A stretch of 10,308 nt of DNA from Hydrogenophaga sp. (GCA_025458545.1 JALOSH010000441.1:1-10308); one strand, 5' to 3'; shown: positions 1 through 7,233, numbered from the stretch's first letter. Made by a program: numbers and translations. The notes: generated by a model from the sequence alone, not told the origin.

Positions 1-999
<999 letters not shown>

Positions 1000-1014
1000 A
1001 GCGCTCCCTCACCC

Positions 1015-1051
1015 AGCCCCCGCCACCGTTCCAGGTGCCGGGGGCTTTTTT
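1015..1051 (+). terminator. Intrinsic terminator of katG
   Basis: AGCCCCCG (1015-1022) pairs perfectly with CGGGGGCT (1039-1046). After one C-C mismatch the stem continues as CACC/GGTG (1024-1027 with 1034-1037) around a six-base loop, and a run of six T follows (1046-1051). It starts 16 bases after the katG stop codon and separates katG from the GAF gene. Confidence 0.9.
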
Positions 1052-1154
1052 GCGCCGCTCTGTGTGGTCTGTGGTTCACCGCCATGGACGGTTCAAGTTG
1101 ACCCGCGCCGCGCCGATACAGGCCACAGCACAGCCCATGTGCCCAAAGGCCCGC

Positions 1155-1652
1155 ATGATCACACCCCTCATTCCCGACAACGAAGCCCAGCGAATGGCGG
1201 CCTTGCGAGCGCTGCTGATCCTCGACACGCCACCCGAAGAGCGCTTCGACAAGATCACCCGCTTCGCCCGGACCGAATTCGACCTGCCCATCGCCCTGAT
1301 CACCCTGGTCGACCACGACCGGCAATGGTTCAAGTCCAACCAGGGTCTCGATGTGTGCGAAACCACGCGCAGCGTTTCGTTTTGTGGTCATGCGATCCAC
1401 GAGCCCGAGACCATGGTGGTGAACAACGCGCTGGAAGACGAGCGCTTCCATGACAACCCGCTGGTGCTGGGTGCGCCGGGCATCCGCTTTTACGCGGGTG
1501 CGGTGCTGCGCCTGCCCATGGGCGCCGCCGTGGGCACCCTGTGTGTCATCGGCACCGAACCCCGGCCATGGACCGATGTGGACCGCTCCATCCTGTGTGC
1601 TCTGCGCGATCTGGTGGTGGAGGAACTCGTTCGTCGCGAGGACACGACATGA
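1155..1652 (+). CDS. Stand-alone GAF-domain protein
   Basis: A 165-residue protein made almost entirely of one GAF domain (about residues 24-155), a small-molecule-binding or signal-sensing fold usually found at the N-terminus of histidine kinases and diguanylate cyclases. The opening LDTPPEERFDKITR (residues 23-36) is the typical lead-in of this subgroup. It is followed by LITLVDHDRQWFKS, FCGHAI (76-81) and GAAVGTLCVIG. No kinase, GGDEF or other output domain follows, so any output must be in trans. I chose the ATG at 1155 because AAAGG (1145-1149) sits at good spacing and the conserved region starts soon after; in-frame starts at 1035 and 1137 are less likely, the first lying inside the katG terminator. 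The stop overlaps the next gene's start (ATGA), implying translational coupling. The ligand cannot be inferred. Confidence 0.85.
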   Translation: MITPLIPDNEAQRMAALRALLILDTPPEERFDKITRFARTEFDLPIALITLVDHDRQWFKSNQGLDVCETTRSVSFCGHAIHEPETMVVNNALEDERFHDNPLVLGAPGIRFYAGAVLRLPMGAAVGTLCVIGTEPRPWTDVDRSILCALRDLVVEELVRREDTT

Positions 1653-2062
1653 CCCAGACGACACCGAAACCCGACCTGCCGTTGTTGCTGCTGCTGGAGC
1701 CAGACGGCCTGGTGCGCGGCACCGTGTCGGCCGTGTGCCGTGACCTGGGCCTGGCCCATGTGCTGCAGGTGAGCAGTTGCGCGTCGGCGCTGGAAGCCCT
1801 TCGGGAGCAACGCGTCCAGGCCTGCATGCTCTCGCTCACCGACCGCCAGCCCGCGCTGGAGCTGCTGCAACGCTTGCGGCGCGGCGAGCTGTGTTGCGCA
1901 CCCGACATCCCGGTGGCCATCACCGCCAGCGAGATCGACGTTGCGCTGGCCCAGTCGCTCAAAGAACTGCAGGTCCCTCGCATGCTGCTCAAGCCGTTCA
2001 AGGTCCGCGACTCGATCGCCACCATCGAAACCCTGTTGCCCCGGGCCGTGGAAACGGCCTGA
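1649..2062 (+). CDS. Receiver-like (pseudo-receiver) protein, phospho-acceptor Asp absent
   Basis: A 137-residue single-domain protein with the CheY-like layout. Strand 1 is LLLLLEPDGLVR (residues 12-23), keeping only part of the usual acidic cluster. A helix rich in Ala/Leu and strand 3 ACMLSLTD follow, in which Ser62 sits where the phosphorylated aspartate is expected. Thr92 in VAITAS and Lys115 in LLKPF match the conserved Thr/Ser and Lys-Pro of the family. The retained Lys-Pro and lost Asp suggest a pseudo-receiver that works without aspartyl phosphorylation, probably by protein-protein contact. There is no DNA-binding or enzymatic domain. The start at 1649 overlaps the GAF gene stop and is preceded by GAGG (1638-1641). 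The pair probably forms a small signalling module. The gene ends 15 bp before the convergent priA gene. Domain assignment is good; partner and role are unknown. Confidence 0.75.
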   Translation: MTQTTPKPDLPLLLLLEPDGLVRGTVSAVCRDLGLAHVLQVSSCASALEALREQRVQACMLSLTDRQPALELLQRLRRGELCCAPDIPVAITASEIDVALAQSLKELQVPRMLLKPFKVRDSIATIETLLPRAVETA

Positions 2063-2077
2063 GCGCAGGCGGCCCGA

Positions 2078-4126
2078 TCAGATCGCCAGCGGGTCCACGT
2101 CCACCGCCCAGCGCACCAGGCCTTTGGCCTCGGGCGCGCTGCGGCAGCTGTGCAGCACCGGCTGCCAGGCCGCCAGAAAGCGCTGCAGCGCGCCGCGCGA
2201 CGCACTTTCCACCAGCAACTGCGCGCGCTCCACATTGGCCACGCGCTGGATGGTCAGCGGCACCGCCGGGTAAAGCGTGATCTGCTCGCGGTGCGGCAGG
2301 CCGGTGGCCTGTTCGGCGGCCAGGTTCAGGAACGCTTGCGCCGCCTGCTGGGTGCGCGCGTCGGCGCGCAGCAGCGCCTGGAATCCGTAGGGCGGCATGC
2401 CGGCCTGCGCTCGCTCAGCTCGCTGGCCGCAAAGGCCGGAAAGTCGTGTTTCTTGAGCGTGGCAAACAGCGGGTGGGCCGGGTGCCAGGTCTGTACCCAC
2501 ATCTCGCTCGCGCCGCTGTGCTGCGCATCGCGCCCGGCGCGCCCAGCGGCCTGCATCAGCAGCGCAAACAGGCGCTCGGGCGCGCGGTAGTCGCTGGCGA
2601 ACAGGGCGGCGTCGGCGTTGATCCCGGCCACCAGCGTGATGCGCCGGCACGTCCACCTCGCCGCTGTGCAGGGCGGCCAGTTGCGCCTCCAGGCTGCCTT
2701 TGAGGCGGGTCGAATCGGCGTCCATGCGCGCCACGCGGGCGGGCTGGCCATCGGGCCGTTGCACATCGGCCAGCAGCGCGGCCAGCTGTTCTTCCACCTG
2801 CTCGGTGCCCCGCCCCACCGGCGCGATGTCGAGGTTGCCGCAGTCCGGGCAGGCGCGCGGCACCCGCTCGGTGAAGCCGCAGTGGTGGCAGCGCAGCGTG
2901 CGGTCGAGTTTGTGGAACACGCGGTAGGCGCTGCAGTGCGGGCAGCCGCTCTTCCAGCCGCAGGCGTCGCACGACAGCACCGGCGCATAACCGCGCCGGT
3001 TCAGCAACACCAGGCACTGCTCACCGCGCGCGATGCGCTCGCCCATCGCGGCCAGCAGCGGTGGGCTCAGCACCGCGCCCTTGGGCTGGTGGTTCATGTC
3101 CACCAGCCGCAGCCGCGGCAGCGCGCCGCCACCCACGCGCCCGGGCATCGCCAGGCGCACATAGCGGCCCTGGTCGGCCGCGTGCCAGCTTTCCAGCGAG
3201 GGCGTGGCCGAGCCCAGCAGCACCTGGCAGCGCGCGGTGTGCCCGGTGGCGGCCCAGGCATCGCTCTCCACCTTGGCCCGGTACACCGCCAGATCGCGCG
3301 CCGAATAGCGCGCGCCTTCCTGGCTCTTGTAGCTCGGGTCGTGTTCTTCATCCACCACGATCAGTCGCAAGCCCGGCAAGCTGGCAAAAATCGCCATGCG
3401 CGTGCCGAGCACGATGCGCGCTGCCCCGGTGTGCGCCGCCAGCCAGCTGCCCAGGCGCTGCGCCGGCGTCATGCCGCTGTGCAGGCAGACCACCGAACCG
3501 GCGCCGAACGCGGGCTCGAAGCGCTCGCGAAAGCGCGCCTCCAGCTGCGGCGTGAGGTTGATCTCGGGCACCATCACCAGCACCTGGGTGGCGCTCTCGC
3601 CGTCGGGCGTGGCGGTTTCCAGCACCGCCTGCGTGGCGCGCAAATACACCTCGGTCTTGCCGCTGCCGGTGGCGCCGAACAGCAGCACCGGCGCGGTGGC
3701 CTGGGCCAGCGCGGCCAGTGCATCGGTCTGCTCCGCGCTCAATGGGTGGCCACCCATCTCACCCGGGCGGGCCGTTGCGGTCGCGGCGGAATGCGTGGCC
3801 TGGGCGCGCTTCTTCAGGCGGCGGGCGAGCTGGGTGTTGTCCAGCTCGCGCAGCTGCGGCGGCAGGGCGGCCAGCGCCACCTCGCCCAGGCTGCGCTGGT
3901 AGTACTGGGCGGCAAACTTCACCAGCTGGCGCCAGCGTTCGTTGAGCGGCGGCAGGCCGTCGAGCACACCGGCCACGGCTTTGGTCTGCGCCTCGCTCAA
4001 GCCATCGGGCGGGCTGGCGGGGCATTCCCACACCACACCCAGCACCTCGCGCGAACCCAGCGGCACCCGCACCAGCGCCCCCGGCGTGAGCGGCGACTCA
4101 CTCCGGTAACTCAGGATGCCACCCAC
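2078..4126 (-). CDS. priA: Primosomal protein N' (replication-restart helicase PriA), core scrambled by deletions
   Basis: PriA binds stalled forks and D-loops, unwinds DNA 3'-5' and starts primosome assembly for replication restart. Visible in order (numbered from the GTG at 4126) are an N-terminal 3'-end-binding segment (VRVPLGSREVLGVVWE), Walker A GATGSGKT (151-158), the DEEH box (259-262), GSATPS (305-310), and eight zinc-binding cysteines (386, 389, 395, 398, 413, 416, 426, 429). After SGEVDV (about 2648) the frame is lost. The true sequence continues in another - frame (RITLVAGINADAALFASDYR, RAPERLFALLMQAAGRAGRD) until about 2407, then returns at AQAGMPPYGFQALLRADART and runs to the stop. 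The motif V block expected after GEVDV (LVGTQMVTKGHDF-like) is missing. The ORF stays open because the two frame changes cancel, but its product would have about 80 nonsense residues in place of motifs V-VI. The start is also doubtful: no ATG lies in frame upstream of the GTG, while an out-of-frame ATG (4158, giving MPFW) sits where PriA normally begins. It is either a pseudogene or a sequence error. Confidence 0.85.
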   Translation of the reverse strand: MGGILSYRSESPLTPGALVRVPLGSREVLGVVWECPASPPDGLSEAQTKAVAGVLDGLPPLNERWRQLVKFAAQYYQRSLGEVALAALPPQLRELDNTQLARRLKKRAQATHSAATATARPGEMGGHPLSAEQTDALAALAQATAPVLLFGATGSGKTEVYLRATQAVLETATPDGESATQVLVMVPEINLTPQLEARFRERFEPAFGAGSVVCLHSGMTPAQRLGSWLAAHTGAARIVLGTRMAIFASLPGLRLIVVDEEHDPSYKSQEGARYSARDLAVYRAKVESDAWAATGHTARCQVLLGSATPSLESWHAADQGRYVRLAMPGRVGGGALPRLRLVDMNHQPKGAVLSPPLLAAMGERIARGEQCLVLLNRRGYAPVLSCDACGWKSGCPHCSAYRVFHKLDRTLRCHHCGFTERVPRACPDCGNLDIAPVGRGTEQVEEQLAALLADVQRPDGQPARVARMDADSTRLKGSLEAQLAALHSGEVDVPAHHAGGRDQRRRRPVRQRLPRARAPVCAADAGRWARRARCAAQRRERDVGTDLAPGPPAVCHAQETRLSGLCGQRAERAQAGMPPYGFQALLRADARTQQAAQAFLNLAAEQATGLPHREQITLYPAVPLTIQRVANVERAQLLVESASRGALQRFLAAWQPVLHSCRSAPEAKGLVRWAVDVDPLAI
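2407..2648 (-). other. priA: Frame-shifted priA segment (motifs V-VI) between two apparent deletions
   Basis: In this interval the PriA-like translation lies in a different - frame from the rest of the gene. Judging by normal PriA spacing, the junction near 2645-2649 has lost about 38 nt (the block LVGTQMVTKGHDF), and the junction near 2405-2411 about 4 nt in a GCGAGCGC-rich repeat. The estimates add up to a multiple of three, which agrees with the observed return to the original frame. Confidence 0.8.
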
Positions 4127-4200
4127 CCCGCTGTGGGCACGCCGGGCCAGAAGGGCATGGTTAGCGGTTTTTCCTCAGTTGAACTGTCGGAATGTGCTGT

Positions 4201-4219
4201 AAGTCATTGATTTGACATG
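4201..4219 (+). repeat. Origin-region direct repeat, copy 1 (AAGTCATTGATTTGAC)
   Basis: This copy shares the pattern AAG-C-TTGATTT-AC with 4287-4305 (opposite strand) and, less exactly, with 4453-4470. The three copies are spread across the priA-hemE gap around the DnaA boxes, like iterons or paired regulator sites. Confidence 0.45.
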
Positions 4220-4230
4220 GCTTCCGAAGC
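4220..4230. repeat. Palindrome GCTTCCGAAGC
   Basis: An 11-bp inverted repeat with arms GCTTC and GAAGC around one central C. It lies 13 bp left of the first DnaA box and is nearly identical to the palindrome at 4276-4287. Confidence 0.6.
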
Positions 4231-4243
4231 TGTCCAAACTTTC

Positions 4244-4252
4244 TGTGGATAA
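4244..4252 (-). promoter_or_regulatory. DnaA box TTATCCACA
   Basis: The + strand reads TGTGGATAA, the exact complement of the high-affinity E. coli DnaA box. It lies between two GCTTC/GAAGC palindromes (4220-4230 and 4276-4287) and just left of the A+T-rich stretch. The match is perfect; in vivo binding is inferred. Confidence 0.6.
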
Positions 4253-4275
4253 CTTTGTTGATAGGTGCTCCCAGC

Positions 4276-4287
4276 GCTTCCGGAAGC
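4276..4287. repeat. Palindrome GCTTCCGGAAGC
   Basis: A perfect 12-bp palindrome, a one-base variant of the one at 4220-4230. It lies 23 bp right of the first DnaA box, next to the A+T-rich stretch. It could bind a dimeric protein; which one is unknown. Confidence 0.6.
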
Positions 4288-4305
4288 CTTGTAAATCAAG
4301 GGCTT
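4287..4305 (-). repeat. Origin-region repeat, copy 2 (AAGCCCTTGATTTACAAGG)
   Basis: Read on the - strand, it matches copy 1 in AAG-C-TTGATTT. It abuts the palindrome at 4276-4287 and begins the A+T-rich stretch. Confidence 0.45.
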
Positions 4306-4421
4306 TCTTAAACTGCCCAGAAAAAAAGCAATCTAGAAAAGTCAATCAAATCAACAACTTGGCGCTCGGGTGGGATTCGTTACCGGGTGTCAACAGCGCT
4401 TGGCAGCGGTGCCGCGCCGCA

Positions 4422-4436
4422 GCACAAAATTTGTGC
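4422..4436. repeat. Inverted repeat GCACAAA-A-TTTGTGC
   Basis: Perfect 7-bp arms around a single A. It overlaps the second DnaA box, and a related half-site TTTTGTGC recurs at 4473-4480. It resembles an operator for a dimeric regulator. Confidence 0.5.
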
Positions 4437-4440
4437 ATAA
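4432..4440 (-). promoter_or_regulatory. Second DnaA box TTATGCACA
   Basis: The + strand reads TGTGCATAA, a full match to TTATNCACA in the same orientation as the box at 4244-4252. It overlaps the right arm of a 15-bp inverted repeat (4422-4436). Two perfect matches in about 420 bp of high-G+C chromosome are unlikely by chance, though two boxes are fewer than in most known origins. Confidence 0.5.
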
Positions 4441-4452
4441 GTGAAGCCTGTC

Positions 4453-4470
4453 AAGTCCTTATTTACCCTG
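4453..4470 (+). repeat. Origin-region repeat, copy 3 (AAGTCCTTATTTACCCTG)
   Basis: Same pattern with one base missing (CCTT-ATTTAC against CCTTGATTTAC). It lies 12 bp right of the second DnaA box. The weakest of the three copies. Confidence 0.35.
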
Positions 4471-4582
4471 AATTTTGTGCTAAGGGGCTTGACGGCCGCC
4501 GATTTTGGACGCTGCGCGCGCCATCGCTACACCGTTCGTAGCACGGTTTTGCAGCACCGCGCGAGGCGCAGCGCCGCCGCTG

Positions 4583-5677
4583 TCAGCCTTGCGCGCGGAT
4601 GCGTTTGGAATGCGCGTGCACCGCGTCCACCAGCACCTTCACGCTCTCGGGCGGGGTGAACTGGCTGATGCCGTGGCCCAGGTTGAAGATGTGGGTGGGG
4701 CCGGTGCCCGCGCCCTGGTGCGGCTTGCCGAAGCTGTCGATCACGGCCGCCACTTCGCGGTCGATCGCCTCGGGCGGCGCAAACAGCACGTTCGGGTCGA
4801 TGTTGCCCTGCAGCGCTTTCGAGTCGCCCACCAGCGCGCGCGCCTTGGCCAGGTTCACCGTCCAGTCCAGGCCCAGGGCCTCGCAGTCCAGGACTTTCAT
4901 GTCGTCCAGCCACAGGCCGCCGCCCTTGGTGAACACAATGCGCGGGATCTTCACGCCGTCTTTCTCGCGCTGCAGCTGCGCCAGCACTCGCTTGGTATAG
5001 GCCAGGCTGAAAGCCTGGAACTTGCCATCGGCCATCACGCCGCCCCAGCTGTCGAACACCATCACCGCCTGCGCGCCCGCGTCGATCTGCGCGTTCAGGT
5101 AGGCGGCCACCGAGTCGGCGTTGATCGCCAGCATGCGGTGCATCAAGTCCGGGCGGGCGTACATCAGGCTCTTCACCGCGCGGTAATCGTCTGAGCCGCC
5201 GCCCTCCACCATGTAGCAGGCCAGCGTCCAGGGGCTGCCCGAAAAACCGATCAGCGGCACCCGGCCGTTCAAAGCCTTGCGGATGCTGGTCACCGCATCG
5301 AACACATAGCGCAGCTTGTCCATGTCGGGCACGGCCAGCGTGGCCACATCGGCCTCGGTGCGGATGTTGCGCGCGAACTTCGGCCCCTCGCCCTGCGCGA
5401 ACGACAGCCCCAGGCCCATCGCGTCCGGCACCGTGAGGATGTCGCTGAACAGAATCGCCGCGTCCAACGCGTAGCGTTCCAGCGGCTGTAGCGTCACCTC
5501 GGTCGCGTAGTCCACGTTGGTGGCCAGCCCCATGAACGAACCCGCCTTGGCCCGCGTGGCGCAGTACTCGGGCAAATACCGCCCGGCCTGGCGCATCAAC
5601 CACACCGGCGTGTGCTCGGTGGACTGGCGCAGGCAGGCGCGCAAAAAAGTGTCGTTCTGCAGGGGGGCAAAGCTCAT
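4583..5677 (-). CDS. hemE: Uroporphyrinogen decarboxylase
   Basis: Cytoplasmic enzyme of haem biosynthesis that removes four acetate carboxyls from uroporphyrinogen III to give coproporphyrinogen III, without a cofactor. The 364 residues match the usual length of about 350-360. Signature elements are [12 protein letters not shown] (27-38), with the substrate-binding arginines, FSDIL with Asp79 (the key catalytic/substrate-binding aspartate of the family), [16 protein letters not shown] (144-159), VFDSWGG (207-213), GNIDPNVL (291-298) and [14 protein letters not shown] (331-344, with the conserved His335). The ATG at 5677 gives the standard N-terminus ([18 protein letters not shown]), although its ribosome site is weak. 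It is intact, unlike its neighbours. priA lies downstream on the same strand but 420 bp away. A plausible promoter lies just upstream (5712-5739). Confidence 0.97.
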   Translation of the reverse strand: MSFAPLQNDTFLRACLRQSTEHTPVWLMRQAGRYLPEYCATRAKAGSFMGLATNVDYATEVTLQPLERYALDAAILFSDILTVPDAMGLGLSFAQGEGPKFARNIRTEADVATLAVPDMDKLRYVFDAVTSIRKALNGRVPLIGFSGSPWTLACYMVEGGGSDDYRAVKSLMYARPDLMHRMLAINADSVAAYLNAQIDAGAQAVMVFDSWGGVMADGKFQAFSLAYTKRVLAQLQREKDGVKIPRIVFTKGGGLWLDDMKVLDCEALGLDWTVNLAKARALVGDSKALQGNIDPNVLFAPPEAIDREVAAVIDSFGKPHQGAGTGPTHIFNLGHGISQFTPPESVKVLVDAVHAHSKRIRAQG

Positions 5678-5711
5678 GGGGTGTCCGGTGCGGGGTCAGA
5701 AAGAAGCCCTC

Positions 5712-5739
5712 ATTATCCCGCGCGGTGTGGGGCTGTCAT
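5712..5739 (-). promoter_or_regulatory. Candidate sigma-70 promoter of hemE
   Basis: On the - strand, ATGACA (5739-5734, five of six matches to TTGACA) and GATAAT (5717-5712, five of six to TATAAT) are separated by 16 bp. Transcription would start near 5705, giving a leader of about 28 nt before the hemE ATG. It lies in the 124-bp gap between hemE and the divergent TPR gene. Confidence 0.5.
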
Positions 5740-5801
5740 GCGGGCGCTGTCGCCAGCGCCCACAATGCATGCACCCCAACCACCCGCCCACCCGGAACCC
5801 C

Positions 5802-6271
5802 ATGCGCATCCACACGCCCATCCTCACCGCCCTGCTGACCATCGCCCTGGCGCCCGCCGCCGTCTGGGCGGCCGACACCCCGTCCAACATGCCTGCTCCC
5901 GCTGCTCCCGCTGCCCCCGCAGCGGCCGCGGCCGACCCGCTGGGCCCGGCCCGCCAGGCCATCGCCGCCCAGCAGTGGCCCCGGGCGCTCGAACTGCTCA
6001 AAGCCCAGCAAGCCCGGCTGGGCCGCAACGCCGACCTGTACAACCTGCTGCCCAGCCCGACCTGGAGAAAGCCCTGGAGTACTACCGCCAGGCGCTGGAG
6101 ATCGACCCCGCCCACCGCGGCGCGCACGAATACATCGGCGAGGCCTACCTCATGCGCAACCAACCCACCAAAGCCCGCGAACACCTGCAAACCCTGCAAC
6201 GCCTGTGCGGCGGCACCACCTGCGAGGAATACCAGGACCTCGCCAAGGCCCTCGCCGCGTACCCGGAGTGA
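5802..6271 (+). pseudogene. Secreted TPR-repeat protein, frameshifted near 6051
   Basis: The ATG at 5802 (GGAA five bases upstream) starts a Sec-type signal peptide, cleaved about after Ala23 (LAPAAVWA|ADT), followed by an Ala/Pro-rich linker and a helical region resembling the first half of a TPR (RQAIAAQQWPRALELLKAQQ ... NADLYNLL). At 6051 the frame stops making sense. The continuation is in the next + frame from 6053 (QPDLEKALEYYRQALEIDP, HRGAHEYIGEAYLM, PTKAREHLQTLQRLC) to the TGA at 6271. The step usually found between NLL and PDLEKA (a GYxxRK-like helix turn) is missing, so this is a small deletion and not a single-base slip. The product would be a periplasmic TPR scaffold of unknown partner. 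It is either a real pseudogene or a sequence error. A typical member of this small family seems to be 150-170 residues, so apart from the junction the gene is complete. Confidence 0.75.
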
Positions 6272-6275
6272 GCGC

Positions 6276-6498
6276 ACAGGCACACGGCGTGCCCTAATTT
6301 CGCAAACTCGCGTGCCCAGTGGTGGGCACCGGAGCGGACTTCCATGCCGACGAGGCAAGGAGGCAGCGCGTCGATGAGTTCCAGAAAGTTGGGGCGAGGG
6401 ACAGTGGGCCGAACCAGAGTGGGCTTGCCCGACTCATCGAAGCCATGAACCGCAAAGACGTACTTCGCCAGATCGATGTCAACGGATACGATTTCCAT
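6276..6498 (-). mobile_element. IS110-family transposase, 5' fragment (remnant)
   Basis: The ATG at 6498, with AAGGGG at good spacing, starts the N-terminus of an IS110-type transposase with a RuvC-like DEDD domain. Asp9 in VDIDLAKYVFAVHG and Glu53 in GMEVRSGAHHWARE fit the first two catalytic positions. The similarity runs through REFAKLGHAVCL, then stops exactly where the stop codon and 3' end of the TPR gene begin, so only about 74 of the usual 300-400 residues remain. The frame continues antisense into the TPR gene, but that part is not transposase. The remnant is inert and marks an old insertion and deletion at the left edge of the accessory stretch. The upstream IS end (beyond 6498) cannot be placed by eye. 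Confidence 0.75.
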
Positions 6499-6638
6499 GA
6501 ACTTCCCCTTCCAACAAACGATTGAGTTGATGAGAGTTCGCACTTTTCATCGTGGCACTTGGGTGCCGTACCCTGCAAATATCCGGATCACGCGGGACTG
6601 GGAAGTCCCTTTCATTCTTTAGGCCTCGCAAGATAACC

Positions 6639-7055
6639 ATGACCTTGAACCTCAGCGCCCGCTTCATGCGGTTGAAGGCTCAAATCCAAGATGCCGGTGG
6701 CTTCGGTGACGGTCTCGACACGAGCGAATACGACGTCAATGCTGAATTGGGGAACCGCAGCTATACCCAACCACAGCGAGTCGAAGTCTCTGTCGCACTA
6801 CTGGCTGAACTTGCAAGTGCGATCGATAACTCCGATTGGGCTAGCGTTCGAACTTCAAAGTTGGCCCGGGCCGCTCGCCTTGAAGTATCCGAGGGTTGGC
6901 TCAGCGACGAACTTCTGTCGTCGGCAGTTCGAGCACTCGACGAGTCGGAACTCAGCTTCTACACGGCGCTCGCCGAGGTGTATGCCGTTCATGTCCAGGA
7001 ACCTCAAGATGGTCCGCACTTGGGAGTGCGAGGTCAGGCCGCAGGCGATGCCTAA
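6639..7055 (+). CDS. Hypothetical protein, unrecognised
   Basis: A 138-residue acidic protein that I do not recognise. It is mostly predicted helix: MTLNLSARFMRLKAQIQD at the start, VEVSVALLAELASAIDN in the middle, and LLSSAVRALDESELSFYTAL and AEVYAVHV near the end. The last 18 residues (EPQDGPHLGVRG...) look unlike the rest and may come from a 3' rearrangement. There is no signal peptide or membrane segment. I chose the ATG at 6639 because the residues upstream (from a GTG at 6552) have no protein character; ATG 6666 is also possible, and no strong ribosome site is visible for either. The G+C content is visibly lower than in the flanking housekeeping genes, which with the IS110 remnant next door suggests acquired DNA. 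Confidence 0.45.
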   Translation: MTLNLSARFMRLKAQIQDAGGFGDGLDTSEYDVNAELGNRSYTQPQRVEVSVALLAELASAIDNSDWASVRTSKLARAARLEVSEGWLSDELLSSAVRALDESELSFYTALAEVYAVHVQEPQDGPHLGVRGQAAGDA

Positions 7056-7233
7056 CCATTCATATATGGACTCCCCCACAAGGGCAAGAAACTGATGGAT
7101 GTTTTGGCTGTTGGGGAATCGCCTGCAGTCGTATATCCGGCATCTGAGGTGGACTCTGTGGTGGTCCGTGGCAGCACGCGGATCGCTCGCGGCAGGGCAT
7201 TTCCGCGCATTCGTCAGGCCGAAGGAAACGACC

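Larger units (their letters stand above)
4159..4582. other. Long non-coding priA-hemE intergenic region with origin-like features
   Basis: About 420 bp with no convincing gene. A + strand ORF at 4212-4541 has no family resemblance and no good ribosome site. The region contains two DnaA boxes, two palindromes, three related 15-19 bp repeats and an A+T-rich stretch (about 4289-4360, roughly one third G+C by hand count, in a window that is otherwise G+C-rich). This combination is typical of replication origins or DnaA-controlled promoters. It must also hold the priA leader, and the 3' end of the hemE transcript if that ends here. I found no well-spaced -35/-10 pair for priA and no strong hemE terminator. 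Confidence 0.6.

Noticed and set aside
1098..1120. TTGACC and GATACA before the GAF gene as a promoter
   Set aside because: Spacing is only 11 bp, far from the 16-18 bp needed.
2618..4210. 530-codon open frame on the + strand opposite priA
   Set aside because: Composition is Arg/Gln/His/Ala-rich shadow of a high-G+C gene, with no motifs; the opposite strand carries unmistakable PriA motifs.
4426..4454. TTGACA on the - strand (4454-4449) as a priA promoter
   Set aside because: At 17-18 bp spacing the -10 position reads AATTTT or ATTTTG, a poor match.
4212..4541. 109-codon + strand ORF in the priA-hemE gap
   Set aside because: No recognisable motif, crosses the DnaA boxes and palindromes, and lacks a convincing ribosome site.
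4505..5194. 229-codon + strand open frame opposite hemE
   Set aside because: Shadow of hemE; His/Arg/Val-rich without any family resemblance.
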